From NCBI GenBank assembly GCA_011634665.1, contig WAEK01000050.1, positions 1-35,262 of the forward strand: a DNA stretch of 35,262 nucleotides, read 5' to 3'. The stretch comes from Mortierella sp. BCC40632 (lineage: Eukaryota; Mortierellomycota; Mortierellomycetes; Mortierellales; Mortierellaceae). The stretch's first letter is position 1. The number at the start of each line of letters is the position of its first letter. Under the pieces are notes generated by a model that did no database searches, was not told the DNA's origin, and saw only the letters and a list, made by a program, of their open reading frames with translations. The translations under genes and the position numbers were made by a program. Positions 1 through 10,359 of the stretch are shown here, in pieces.

Positions 1-250
1 GTTCCAGTGATTGGCGTTCCTGAAAGTGATTGGATAAGATGTTCCAGTGGTGATTGGACATAGATGTTCCAGCAAGATTGGACAGATACCCAGTGGATTA
101 GGACATGTGATGTTCCAGAAAGTGGATTGACATGATGTTCCCAGTGATTAGATGACGGGAATATATGTTCCTGAAAGTGATTGGACATGATATTCCAGCA
201 GATTAGACATGATGTTCCGGAAAGCAATGGACGATAAAGTTCCATGAAGC
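1..250. repeat. 25-bp minisatellite, window starts inside it
   Basis: About ten degenerate copies of a unit whose core is gatgttccag followed by gattggacat. The gttcc core recurs near 1, 16, 41, 66, 112, 137, 167, 192, 214 and 239, mostly 22-30 bases apart with a mode of 25. Copies differ by small indels as well as substitutions. The period is not a multiple of three and no frame stays open, so a coding repeat is unlikely. Weaker echoes of the core continue to about 320. Confidence 0.9.
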
Positions 251-598
251 ACATGTTCCAAAATATGATGTTCCATGATGCTCCAAAGCAAAGTCGATAT
301 CTTGAAACATGTTCCATCTTTCCAAAACATTGTCACGTGTCCGAGACACACTTTTTTTCCTTTCTTCCTCCCTTCTCACTTCATGCAAAAATGTTAAAAC
401 TCAACCCAGCAGACCGACGCAAAACAGAACTTTTCACTGCCACTCCTGTAACCCTCGAAGTTCAATACTGACGAGAAAAGACGACTGGATACACCCCTAA
501 ATCGCCACGCAATCCATGATGTTCACGCCCATCATTTTCAAAAACTTTCCATAGAATATAATCAGTTCTGTTGCCCGTTCATCTGCTCCCGCACCTTC
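251..598. other. no supported gene
   Basis: This stretch holds decayed gttcc echoes of the minisatellite up to about 320 and then AT-rich sequence. Short ORFs of 60-75 codons occur on both strands with no recognisable motif, and I see nothing I can name. Confidence 0.5.
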
Positions 599-886
599 AT
601 GACAAAGAACGGCCTTCGAAAACACTTTAAAAGCCTTCAACTTCAACATGTGTCAAAGCTTCCCTATACAGAAAATCTGAAACAGTATCCACCTGACAGA
701 TCCTGTCCCCTAAACAGACGACTGATTGTAACTGATCCTACGACGAGCTATGTTTTAGCGAGATCCAAGTCCAGCTTCTCCAAAAAGAGAAGGCTCTTGG
801 CAAGGTATTTCATCCGATTGCACTTTCAAGAAAAAACGGCCTTTGAAAAAATGCACTTGTCCATAAAAGGGTCGTTGCTACCATAA
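599..886 (+). CDS. unrecognised 95-codon ORF
   Basis: The frame opens with ATG and stays open to the TAA at 884. The product is basic, with an RKH...KSL start and a SKKRRLLAR patch around residues 60-70. I do not recognise a family. The antisense strand also has stop-poor stretches here, so both strand and coding status are uncertain. The flanking sequence is AT-rich with no clear promoter or splice signal. Confidence 0.25.
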   Translation: MTKNGLRKHFKSLQLQHVSKLPYTENLKQYPPDRSCPLNRRLIVTDPTTSYVLARSKSSFSKKRRLLARYFIRLHFQEKTAFEKMHLSIKGSLLP

Positions 887-1275
887 CAGGCGGTTCCACA
901 CGATCTTTATTTTAATTCCCCACCTCCCGCTTCCACACCTCAATTTTAATAACATGAAAAACATTCCTCCAAGACACTTTTATTTCTCCTTTTTGAACAT
1001 TCAACTTTCCTCCCCATATTTTTGTACTAAAATCGATCATTTAGCCAAATCACCGATGAGATTCGTACATTTCTCAAATTCGAGACGGGGCGATTGAACC
1101 CCAACTACGTTTCTGCAATTTTTGGCCGGATCAATCTTTTGTAAACTACAACACGAACGAATTTTTAATATTAAATACAACCGAAGTTTATGGACGACAA
1201 GGATAATTGATGCGCATCGGGGAGCCGCTTTTGGTTGTCAAAAAACATCCTACCATTAACTTTTACCCCCATCCG

Positions 1276-1449
1276 TCAAGACACCACATAACGATGAGGG
1301 TCTTTGCACTGTGAAGGCGCCTGATGGTCAGCGACTGGCGCATTGGAACGACGCCTCCCCTTCGATGCCCTGGTTACATCTTCACTTCGATTGATTCCAA
1401 AGAGCCTCCCCCAAGCCTTTGGCGCCTCAAGTCCCTTGCTTTTACTTTG
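1276..1449 (-). CDS. GC-richer coding-like island, no start codon
   Basis: The minus frame is open for 57 codons and ends at the TGA whose complement lies at 1276-1278. The product is hydrophilic and basic, with EAPKAWGRLFGIN early and ASKGRRRS in the middle. The island is clearly richer in G and C than its surroundings. The plus strand is also open across 1292-1396, so the strand is not certain. No family is recognised. It could be an exon or a remnant of a longer gene cut by frameshifts. Confidence 0.3.
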   Translation of the reverse strand, partial: QSKSKGLEAPKAWGRLFGINRSEDVTRASKGRRRSNAPVADHQAPSQCKDPHRYVVS

Positions 1450-1603
1450 TCATTTAAGTGACTCCTGGTTACTAGATTTTAATACTTTGATACTGAATCA
1501 GTTCAAAAGGCCTTGAAATCACAAAACACAAAGAATCCTCCTGCTTTAACCTCGTTTTCAATGGGTAATATGTCAGGCCTGGGACAATTAACTACAAAAT
1601 TTC

Positions 1604-1834
1604 ATGACATTCTCCACCTATTACTTTTGTTTGTCTTCAAGTCATATGACACGACATCAGCCTGCTCAGCCATTACACAGTTTTCACACACAAGTTTTTT
1701 CGACAGAGCCCACAAAAGGAAACGGAGTTCGCCGTGCGTCAGGGCTTGCTTTTAAATTTGCCAATCTGTCCTATCCGATGGCGTTCAGGGGCAAACTAAA
1801 CAAGCAAGATGTCCAAACAACAATAATAGGCTAA
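1604..1834 (+). CDS. unrecognised 76-codon ORF
   Basis: The ATG-initiated frame is open to a stop at 1832. The first half is rich in S, H and F. The second half (GVRRASGLAFKFANLSYP, then KLNKQDVQTT) looks more like an ordinary soluble protein. A second overlapping ORF in another frame covers 1513-1755, and one of the two must be a shadow. No motif identifies it. Confidence 0.25.
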   Translation: MTFSTYYFCLSSSHMTRHQPAQPLHSFHTQVFSTEPTKGNGVRRASGLAFKFANLSYPMAFRGKLNKQDVQTTIIG

Positions 1835-2180
1835 GCGAACGAGTTAAAAAATTATTGCTTTAACATTCTATCACTTCTATGAAGGCGATAATTCAAGAAT
1901 ACCAATTATTGGTACTAAAAAGTCTCAACCGCACCCTTGAGCAATTAGCAAAAATTTTTGTCCCCTATATAGCAAGAGAAACGAATTGCTTTTTTCTTTT
2001 CATCAAAAAGAATTCAATCAAAAAGCTTTTCTTCTAACAACCACCTAGAAAATTTTTACTTTTGCAACTTTATTATAAATGACATTTTTTATTATTATTA
2101 TTTTTATTTTTACCATATCATTAAATTGACCGATCATTGCACAAATACCCCTTTTCAAATTATCCTCAAAAGCATATTGA

Positions 2181-2450
2181 CTACAGTTGACCTATTAAAT
2201 TGTCATGAAAAGTTATCAACATTTTTTTTCTATGTTCCCAATTGGTTTCCCCTCTATCGCGATTTTTCCAAAGGCACAAGGGGGTCCTTGAGTGACTTCT
2301 CCAATGAAAGACATCCACGCTTGGATAGGATATCAAGAGAAGATTTTTCCTTGCGGGGATAAAAATGGTCCTGTAAACAACTTTTCGAGTTTGGAGATTA
2401 TTATTAACGTGCACCTTTGGAATTACAATATTAATCCCGATCAACTTCAC
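2181..2450 (-). CDS. unrecognised minus-strand coding remnant
   Basis: One minus frame is open for 89 codons. A second minus frame over 2250-2370 also reads like protein (DHFYPRKEKSSLDILSKR, then SLEKSLKDPLVPLEK), which suggests a gene interrupted by a frame change near the middle. A plus frame over 2292-2495 is open too. The purine-rich strand here is the minus strand, which favours it as sense. No family is recognised. Confidence 0.3.
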   Translation of the reverse strand: MKLIGINIVIPKVHVNNNLQTRKVVYRTIFIPARKNLLLISYPSVDVFHWRSHSRTPLCLWKNRDRGETNWEHRKKMLITFHDNLIGQL

Positions 2451-2772
2451 CCTCCGAATTTATACCAAGCACGACATGGTGGAGGCTTCATGTGAGTTCT
2501 CTTATCGTACGACGGTGGGGTCACATGGGAGCGTCATGGTCAATACACAATGACATGTCCCGACATTTATTACGAATGGCCTGTAATTATTTCGTAATCT
2601 CCTTGTACAACAGACCAAGCCTGTTTTCAATGTCATGGATTTACACACATTTTTTACAATTTTATCACCACTGCGCAAACGTCACATTATTGATTCAAAC
2701 TCCGTCTGAACCCAACTCAACGCATCTGCTCCTTCTCTAAATATGACAATAGTAAATGTAAAGCAAAGTTAG

Positions 2773-2979
2773 CCAAAACAACGACACTAGAGCACGTGGA
2801 GATTTGGGTATTCTGCAAAGTCATCAGGACCAGACAAAACGGAGAGGTATGGCTCAATAAAATGGCTTTTTGAATTTGGCGGTGGCAGTGGTACTACAGG
2901 CCTAGACTTAAACCTTTTCAAGCAGAAAAACATTGTTGGAAACTTCAACATCCATAGGTCAAACACTCTCCAGCCCTAA
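2773..2979 (+). CDS. coding-like island without ATG
   Basis: The plus frame is open for 68 codons between stops at 2770 and 2977. It is glycine-containing and soluble in character (SIKWLFEFGGGSGTTG near the middle). It has no ATG, so if real it is an internal or 3' exon or a remnant. The minus strand is also stop-free for most of the same span, which leaves the strand unresolved. No family is recognised. Confidence 0.28.
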
Positions 2980-3414
2980 CATTCTAGTTTCATTGCCAAC
3001 TATCACAGAGTAGCATAATTCCTTTTCCTCGACATCTCTATACTTTGTTCTAGTCTCGCCCCTTTTTTTATTAGTCTATTAGTATTCAACGAAGTATTTT
3101 TAATTTACTTGCTACATTTTGTCCGCATACTTGTTCACCATTAACACCAACAGTTATTTATTTACTTTCATAAAATACAATTTATTCAAATAATAACCAA
3201 ATTATTAACTTCTTTCCTCCCCACTCAATGGCCTGTTCAGTAATGATCGATAGTTTCTTCATGACTACGAATACTCCTATTTCTCTTTTTAATGATTGTA
3301 CTAATGCATCTCCCAAATATCAGTCCTTACAATATACAGATTTCTTGGCACATACTTTTAACACGCCTTCTAAACAACAACCACACTCAAGTTTTACCCC
3401 TTATGCCCCAGAAT

Positions 3415-3915
3415 TAGAAACCATTCCCAGATTTAGACAGTTTTCTTAATACTACAATAACGTCACTGTTGTCTTTGTCCCTTGCTAATGACACACCAGC
3501 CAACACAACACAACCCTTTCACAAAATTGATGCGCAGTTTGACATTGTTAAAAAGTTTCAAGTTATCGGCAGTCAATACTTCCAACTCTGCTACAGATAG
3601 TGGAACAATTTTTCATCTTTCATATGTTTTGCAGTCCTATTATGCCATGTTCCCCAATCTCTGTTGACGTGCCTGAGATTACCCTTATTAATAAATCAAC
3701 GTCCACACCTTTTTCTTTTGAAAGCCAAAAATCCTGCAAATATTTTATCAACGGCGATCTTCTCCTAAACACGTTTCAGCTGATTTTTGTTAACCCAAAG
3801 ACAACTTCAAGGTTTGACAAGAGATTTTGCCCACCCCTTTTTCACCCCAATAGTATTCTGTCTCCAACTTCATATACGAGCCATTAGTTCTATTCTCACC
3901 CCCAGCTATAAATTT
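3415..3915 (-). pseudogene. unrecognised minus-strand gene, frame-broken
   Basis: Two minus-strand islands follow each other in different frames. The upstream one ends at a TAA complementing 3790-3792 and contains SYMKLETEYYWGEKGVG. The next runs from about 3775 to the TGA at 3620-3622 and contains FWLSKEKGVDVDLLIRV and GTSTEIGEHG. A third stretch below 3600 contains VAELEVLTADNLKLFNN. They read as one hydrophilic protein broken by at least two frame changes. The plus-strand ORFs at 3228-3449 and 3600-3887 are probably antisense shadows, though I cannot exclude the reverse. I do not recognise the family. Confidence 0.4.
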
Positions 3916-4134
3916 TTAAATTTCGACAGTTATCAATTATACTTAAAGTGAGTTTCCACTTCATCCGTCTCAGTGGACTTACAGAAAATGATAAGATCCC
4001 TCACCTCAATTCAAGGGGCATCACACTTGGCAGTACCTCCTTTCACAAATCATCTTCATTTTAAGGTGGACCTCCCCTCTAGATTCTTGACAGCCAGTAA
4101 AAATTGATATTGCATTGTATGATTCAAGCTAGGT

Positions 4135-4338
4135 ATGTATATTGCTCCTCGATCCATCAACAGTCACAACGTCGACCATCAACACTTAACTTCCTATAAT
4201 CGGTACAAGTTCCTTTTGTTGTCTCAAATGAGTCAATTTAATGGTTTCAACAAACCTCCATTTTTTCAGCGCCTCCAATGTTTGGTTGCTAAAAAAGAAA
4301 ACACTATCAACGACTTTTCTAAGCAGATATCCCGATAA
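4135..4338 (+). CDS. unrecognised 67-codon ORF
   Basis: The ATG frame is open to a TAA at 4336. The product is polar and basic, with SQMSQFNGFNKPPFFQ in the middle and a charged tail (KKENTINDFSKQIS). The local plus strand is A-rich, unlike most of the window, which mildly favours plus as sense. No domain is recognised. Confidence 0.28.
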   Translation: MYIAPRSINSHNVDHQHLTSYNRYKFLLLSQMSQFNGFNKPPFFQRLQCLVAKKENTINDFSKQISR

Positions 4339-4749
4339 TCCTGAATAGACACTTCTCCAAAGCAAGATTAAAAATTAATATTCCACTTCGCGACAGACGA
4401 AGCTGAGCAAGTAAAGATCTTTTATCCAAAACAACCAACCTTAGATATCCAAAAAGGCACATCATGACCGTGAATTTCTTTGAATTTGCCTTAGTCCTTA
4501 CCAATCATACATCTTTAAGAGGAGGTATTTCAGTAATAAATATTCAAATAACAAGTCTTTAAATATTGAAGAAATTGCCAATTGACCTTTTTACAAGTTA
4601 TTCCACACTTTTAAAACTCCTTATTAAATTTTTGTTATATTTTTTTTATACTTTTCTTTTTCCTAATCCACACACATTAACATCAACTTTTTTTCGTCGC
4701 CCTCCATATTCGAAAGAATCCCCTCGACTCCCCTCGGATTATTTGCGCC

Positions 4750-6590
4750 AATAGTTCCATAACCAACATCCTTCTCAAAACTCCCCATAAATAAACTAAA
4801 ACTTCCATCCCTTGTTGGTATGTTGCTTTCGTGCATGACTAAAGAAAGCCTTTCGCCTCATCTTTTATCTTCCATTTCTTTCCTCTGAAAACTAACTATT
4901 TATCTAGTATTGGGGCCCCTCTCTAGATTTTTAATCGACTTTTGAATTCTCGATTTTTTTTCCTTTCGAAGCCTTTTACATTATATATTTCTCCCCCCAA
5001 CAAGAGTAAACATGGATGAATCCCCTTTTATCCAGCGGAGCCTGGGTGGTATTAATATTTCTTTTGCTGCACGGCCTCCCTCACCACCTTCCACCTGTTC
5101 CCACGCTTTTTAGGTCATCGGACACTGGCCAACTTCAAAAGCTTCAACCTAGGATGTTCTCCTCATATTCGCTTGACACTTGTTCGGTGAATTGCACTTT
5201 CAAGAACTTTCGCAAAGCAAAGCACCTCCCTTTTTAATCAGGTTTTTCTCCTTTTCCTTAATTTTTTTGATAACAATCTCTTGGATTAACAACTTGTGCT
5301 GATGTCCGGTCCGATTCTTTTTTCTTTTCAGCACAGTTTCTCTTTTTTCTTGCGATTCACTTTTCTGATTTGAATTTGAGAGGGTCTGGGTTCGAAATTT
5401 TAGGCAGGATCTGAATCTTGACCCCATCTTTTTTTTTGATACTTTTTACACTTTTTTGAAACTTCAAAGCCTTTGTGCTTTTTCTCGATTCATTTATGGA
5501 ATGGACTTGAATTGAAAACATGGAAAAGATACTTTGGGATTGTGGAAATAACATGCCCACACCTTTATACTTGCCTTTATTCAACCAAAAAACCCCTCAC
5601 TCTCCGCATGAGGTTCTCACTATAAAATTAACACGTTGGTTCCTTCCCACTCTTAAAATTACCTATATTTAACACTCTTTCACCTTGAACACGTAGTACA
5701 GATTCACAAAACCCATCTCGAACATTCTCTTCCTCTTACATTATGGACACATGTCTTTGATAATAACACACCGAAATTTTTACTTCGACTGCTTATACAA
5801 CACATAAACAACCCCCACAAAGCAATATGCATTACACAGTTTTTATTTAATAACACCATTGTACAACTAGTACCCGTTCCCCGTAAAACTTTAAAAATAA
5901 AAAACAAGTCCCTCGTTCTGAAGTCAATAGAAAAAATCACATAACTTTTTACAAATACACACCCAAACACCTAGACACACAGCAACAAAATTTTTCGCCA
6001 TTTCTAATATACATGGTATCCCTTTTAAATCTTTCTTCATTTGGAAATAGGAATTCCACCTTTTTCTTTTTTTTATCCTTTTTTTTTCCTCTATTTCATA
6101 GCATTAAAAACAGTATTTCTTCCTCGAATTTTAGTAGCTTTGCTTTTCATGATCCCCCTTTCCCCAATTTATCTCATTTTGCCTGCCTGTTCATCCGTTT
6201 TTTTTAGAGTTTAGCTATTGAGACATCCTAACCTGAACTTCGAGTACCAACACCTTTTTCCATTTTATTAACAGAGCTCTCATTCCCCAAACAACAATAT
6301 GGCTATTTTTTCACCATCATTTATTCAAGAATTTTACCTCTATTTTGAAGAAAAAAGCTTACCCTTAATCCTAATAACAACAGTATCTGACCTGAGATGT
6401 CTAGTGATCCCTTTTATTCCTCAACTACCACCTTGAAAGTTCCATTCACCACGAGTAAACCTTTTATCCTCCACCACACGGTTCCCTGATTCAACACCTC
6501 ACTAGTCTCTGCCTGGCTCCAGCCTACCTTTTATTTACCCACCTCCACCACACCTATCAGCCCTTTTGGACCCCACTTTTCATGGTAACT
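4750..6590. other. AT-rich, T/C-tract DNA without a supported gene
   Basis: Long T and T/C runs dominate, especially around 4640-4700, 5240-5450 and 6060-6100. Minus-strand ORFs at 5200-5427 and 5357-5584 are lysine-rich because they read across these tracts, and I do not regard them as genes. Confidence 0.5.
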
Positions 6591-6600
6591 CACAGATATT

Positions 6601-6930
6601 TTGAGCTGCCTTTCAGCGGTCCCTCACCGCAAAATATTCATTTCTGCACCTCAATCACAACTTTTTCTTCCGAACACAAAAATTCCACATTATAGATCAC
6701 AGCCTTTCATGATGCGTGAATGTCAAGAGAAACATACGATATTCATGTTGGACGTCACCTCAGTTAACCAATTCAAGTTACCCGAAGGATTAAACTACCA
6801 AATCAGAAATTCCAGCGGTTTTCAAATCAAGTTTGTCGAACGATAAACTCTTGCCTGTCACGGTCAAAGCTTCATCCTTCTTAATTCAACAATACCCTGA
6901 TACCTTTGAAGACCTTCGTCTGTTTTAACT
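6601..6930 (+). CDS. coding-like island, strand unresolved
   Basis: On the plus strand one frame runs from 6601 to 6846 and contains NQFKLPEGLNYQIRNSSG. After a one-base change of frame it continues as KLLPVTVKASSFLIQQYPD to a TAA near 6927. The minus strand over the same bases also reads like protein (EALTVTGKSLSFDKLDLK). In-phase antisense of a real exon often does this, so one strand is coding and I cannot decide which. No family is recognised. Confidence 0.35.
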
Positions 6931-7310
6931 CCCTTTATATAAATCTGTGTTTACCCCCATTGGTCATTGCACGCAAACATCCAACAAAATAAAAAGACCA
7001 ATTTCATACAATATTTTCAAATATGTCCGCAGGATTCGCAATCCTAAAAAAAGAAGATGGCCACTACCTCAACCTTGAGACTCCAATCAACAAACATACA
7101 AAAAGGTATTAAGGCAGTATCATCCAACCATAGATCTAACCTCATTTCCCTCTTTCCAGTAGACCACATTCCCCCACCAAACAAAAAACCAAACAAACAA
7201 AAAGAACAAACCATCCTTTTACACCCAAAATAACACCAATTTAGAACTGCTGTAAAAACTTGTACCCACCCGCTTGACCCAGCCCAGAAATCAATATCGA
7301 CCAATAGACA

Positions 7311-7672
7311 TTGAAATTTACTGGACACGAAACATTTGCTTCCACAGTTACCGTCAATAACAAAACAAATTCCACTTCAACCCTCAGCAGCGAGACCACA
7401 AACTCTAAGCAAACAGCGCCTGTCTTTCAAAACCAACCAAAAGATGACTTAATTTTACCCATGGAAAGAATCAATCTTCAAACTAAAAATCCCGGAATCC
7501 TACCTGTTTTGATTCAAATTCAACTTTCACTACCTCTGGAGATCATGACAGTTTTAAAATGACTTCAACTCAAGCTTTGACATGATTCAAGAAACTTGAA
7601 GATAGAGCTCTCCCTGAACCCCTATTCAGTTCAACATCTTTCCGAGGAGCTACATTAGATGAACTTTCCTGA
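7311..7672 (+). CDS. Ser/Thr/Asn-rich coding remnant
   Basis: A plus frame from 7311 to 7562 encodes a T/S/N-rich polar segment (NNKTNSTSTLSSETTNSK near residues 17-34). After a frame change it continues as LEDRALPEPLFSSTSFRG to a TGA at 7670-7672. The plus strand is A-rich here, which supports it as sense. Low complexity of this kind is common in fungal regulatory or cell-surface proteins, but no domain fixes the function. The listed start is a TTG context, so the true start may lie elsewhere. Confidence 0.35.
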
Positions 7673-7699
7673 TCATATTTTTCTTTTAAAAATAAATAT

Positions 7700-8470
7700 G
7701 ATTTTATTCTCGTACTCCCTTCGTACCTCCTTGTGTAAATACTTTCTTCATTAAATTTTTAATGGGTGTCTGTTCATATTAGATCAACAGTTCGGCCTTC
7801 CTCCACTTCAAAATGCGTATTCAGTTGCCAAAACGACAAAAATTTCCTTCCCTGGGTTTACATTTGATGTCCAATAATTTCTTACGAAACCAAAATATAT
7901 AAATTCCTACACTTTTGCTTTTTTTTTTAAACTCCTGAAGGAGAGACCCCGGTCAATACACTTCATCCTAATGGCCTCTAATTTATAACACAGCCCAACT
8001 ACTTGGAACAGTACTTTTTCATCTGCTTCTTTTTCTCCCCACGGACCAATAATATACGAAGACCTTTTTTCTAACATCCGAACAGTACCAAATGCTTTTG
8101 TTTTAAATCTTCACTTAGTTTTGATATATTTGGTCTTTTTATAATCATTTTTTCTCTTTGACTTCGTTTACAACCTCACTCCCCTTATTTTACTCCATAC
8201 CTCTGCTACCTGAAAGACGTTCTTTTATAGCCTTTTGTTCATTGTCAATTTTAATTATAGATTTCTTGGTTGGCTATCGGAACAGATGTTCAAAAATCTC
8301 CCTCATAAAATCTTCCTTTCCCCTAATCCCTTAAAAAATCCTTCCAGAGTCTTTCCAACATTTTTATCCATATTTTTCTTTTTCATGCATAGATCATTCA
8401 TATTTTCTTTTGTCGACTTCCTCCAAAGTGTCATATAACCATCTCTTATCGTTCCTCCTACCTTTCACCC
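7700..8470. other. AT-rich DNA, no supported gene
   Basis: T-rich sequence with only short ORFs. It lies just past the 3' end of the minus-strand Helitron gene, so the element's 3' terminus should fall here or nearby. I could not pick out a convincing terminal hairpin followed by CTRR. Confidence 0.45.
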
Positions 8471-8477
8471 TTTTTAG

Positions 8478-9726
8478 TCAACCTTGTTTTACCGCATGTG
8501 GATAATTTCGAGAGATACCAACTGACAAGTTCCATGATATATGCCAGATCCTGTCCTCTTCCTTATTTCTGCTCATGGCTGCCATATGTTGCCCAGATGT
8601 AAACACATTTTTCAATGAAACCGCAAATCTCACGGTAATGTCAAGGACTGATTTTTAGGATTGTGATGGCCCCAGGATAAATAACAGGTAATTTGATATC
8701 TCATAGCTACCACGGCCTGTTGTCCTGTATTCTTGCCACTCGGTACCCTACCACCATCGCACTCAATGTTCACAAATCCCTCTAGGTGAACTTCCTTGAC
8801 AACCGTCCCCACAGTTCCATTAACAACCCCTGTGTTCACATCAATATTCCGATGTACACATTACACGTAGCTCCAATCTTCAACAACAAAAGTTTCTAAT
8901 CCAATCCTGTTTCAGATGCAATTGTTTCACTGATATCTCCATCTTAAGTATATCCTCCATTATCCTGACTTTTTATCGTAAAAGCTGTCTCTGAGAGAAG
9001 AAACAAACATTTTGTTAAAGGCACAACTTGCCTTTATGTGTCATAACCCTAATTCTTTCGGGGATATTGGTCCCATTTCGGTCCAATTGTTTTGACATAT
9101 TCAAACCAGTGTGGCTATCTCGCTCATTGAGAGCTCGCCTTTCCTGACATCGTCTAAAAACGTTTTAAACACGGGATCCCAGATTTGCCGGCAAGCTCTC
9201 GAGATCAAACCGCATTTTGAGATTTCTGTTTACCCCTTGACCCCATATCACCCACCCCATTCTTAAGTTTATATCTGTTCACAGGGTTCTCAAAGTTTTC
9301 CCCAAAAACCACCGATATTCTCCAAATGCTTCCTTTTCTTTTTTTTTCCCATTTTGACAAAGCTTTTCAATAGTTGTCATTAACGATCCAGAGCAACAGC
9401 TGGATATTCCTCATCAATTAGAATAATCGGCTTTTTTCCACGAGAGTAAGCACGCCACTATTAACTGCTCCCTCACCGAATAAGCGATTTCTCCCATCTC
9501 ATACGTAGACTTCTGCCATTTTTGGAGAGACCCTGAACCACCCAGTGAATTGCTTTGCCCACCATAACCACAGCCGCAACACCTGACGCCAACTTTTGAT
9601 TGTTCTTAAATCCATTTGAGCAAGCGTATTTTTTAACCAGCCAATAAAGTCGATTTCCTGTGCTGCCCCACACACCAACAACTGGATAGGTTCATTACTT
9701 TCGATCTTCACATCATCAAATACCAC
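8478..9726 (-). pseudogene. Helitron Pif1-like helicase domain, frame-broken
   Basis: This is a superfamily 1 DNA helicase of Pif1 type. Reading down the minus strand there is NEPIQLLVCGAA, then a damaged P-loop (GSTGNRLYWL, about 9638-9667) in place of GTGKS. Next come motif Ia (SGVAAVVMVGKAIHW, 9544-9591), motif II with LIDE (9387-9424), an FGEYRWFLGKT stretch (9295-9326) where the family has FGG...GDF, and VNTGVVNGTVGTV (about 8800-8850). The AITI...QSLTL motif lies at 8636-8670 and VFTSGQHMAAMSR with its arginine finger at 8568-8604. The pieces lie in all three frames, with stops between them. The plus-strand ORFs here are shadows. A cellular PIF1 is excluded by the linked Rep domain upstream. 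Confidence 0.85.
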
Positions 9727-10359
9727 TGTTGTTGATCTTCGTCACACATAGCAGTATTCTCCCCTAATTTTGCACCTCACCAACATCTAACCAACAAGCA
9801 GCTCGGTGCTCTATTAAAAGCCTCCACTCCCCAACCGCTCAACGCCATTCCTTTTGAAGGAAGAATACCCAGTTCTATTCTGATATCCATTGATCAACAT
9901 TTATTTTGTGCATATGAAGCATTAACAAATGCATACAAAAAGCATCCTCTGACTTTTGTGACATTAATCGGTCTCCTCTAATGATCGCCATCTTATTTCT
10001 TTCCTGACCTTTCCCCCAGTTAGGTCAATGAACATCCTCATCGACTTATCTTTTTATACTAACATGCCTCAAAATTCTTTCATAATACCTTTTTTTGTCC
10101 TTTTCAAAATCGGGACACCTCCACATTTCACTTTGTTAATATCACTACTTATCCCAGTGAGTCAAGATAAAGGGTGGGCCTGCTCCTTGTGTATTTTGCA
10201 CTTTACTATCATCTAAAGGCTTTTCAAGATATTTTTCCATTTGTCGTCCATGAAATAAAACCTTTATCTTCATCATCCAGCCTATCACCTATAACAGCTT
10301 TTTTTCTTTCAATAATTTTATCTCCCTGGTAATTTGTCGCTAAAATTCAACTTTAGGTG

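Noticed and set aside
1060..1125. tRNA-like T arm (ggggttcaatcgcccc on the minus strand)
   Set aside because: The loop is eight bases rather than seven, and no anticodon arm, A box or acceptor pairing could be found at the right spacing.
5370..5410. gggttcgaaat resembling a Pol III B box
   Set aside because: No A box or cloverleaf fits around it.
5200..5600. Lysine-rich minus ORFs
   Set aside because: They result from reading A-rich complements of T tracts, with no motif and low complexity.
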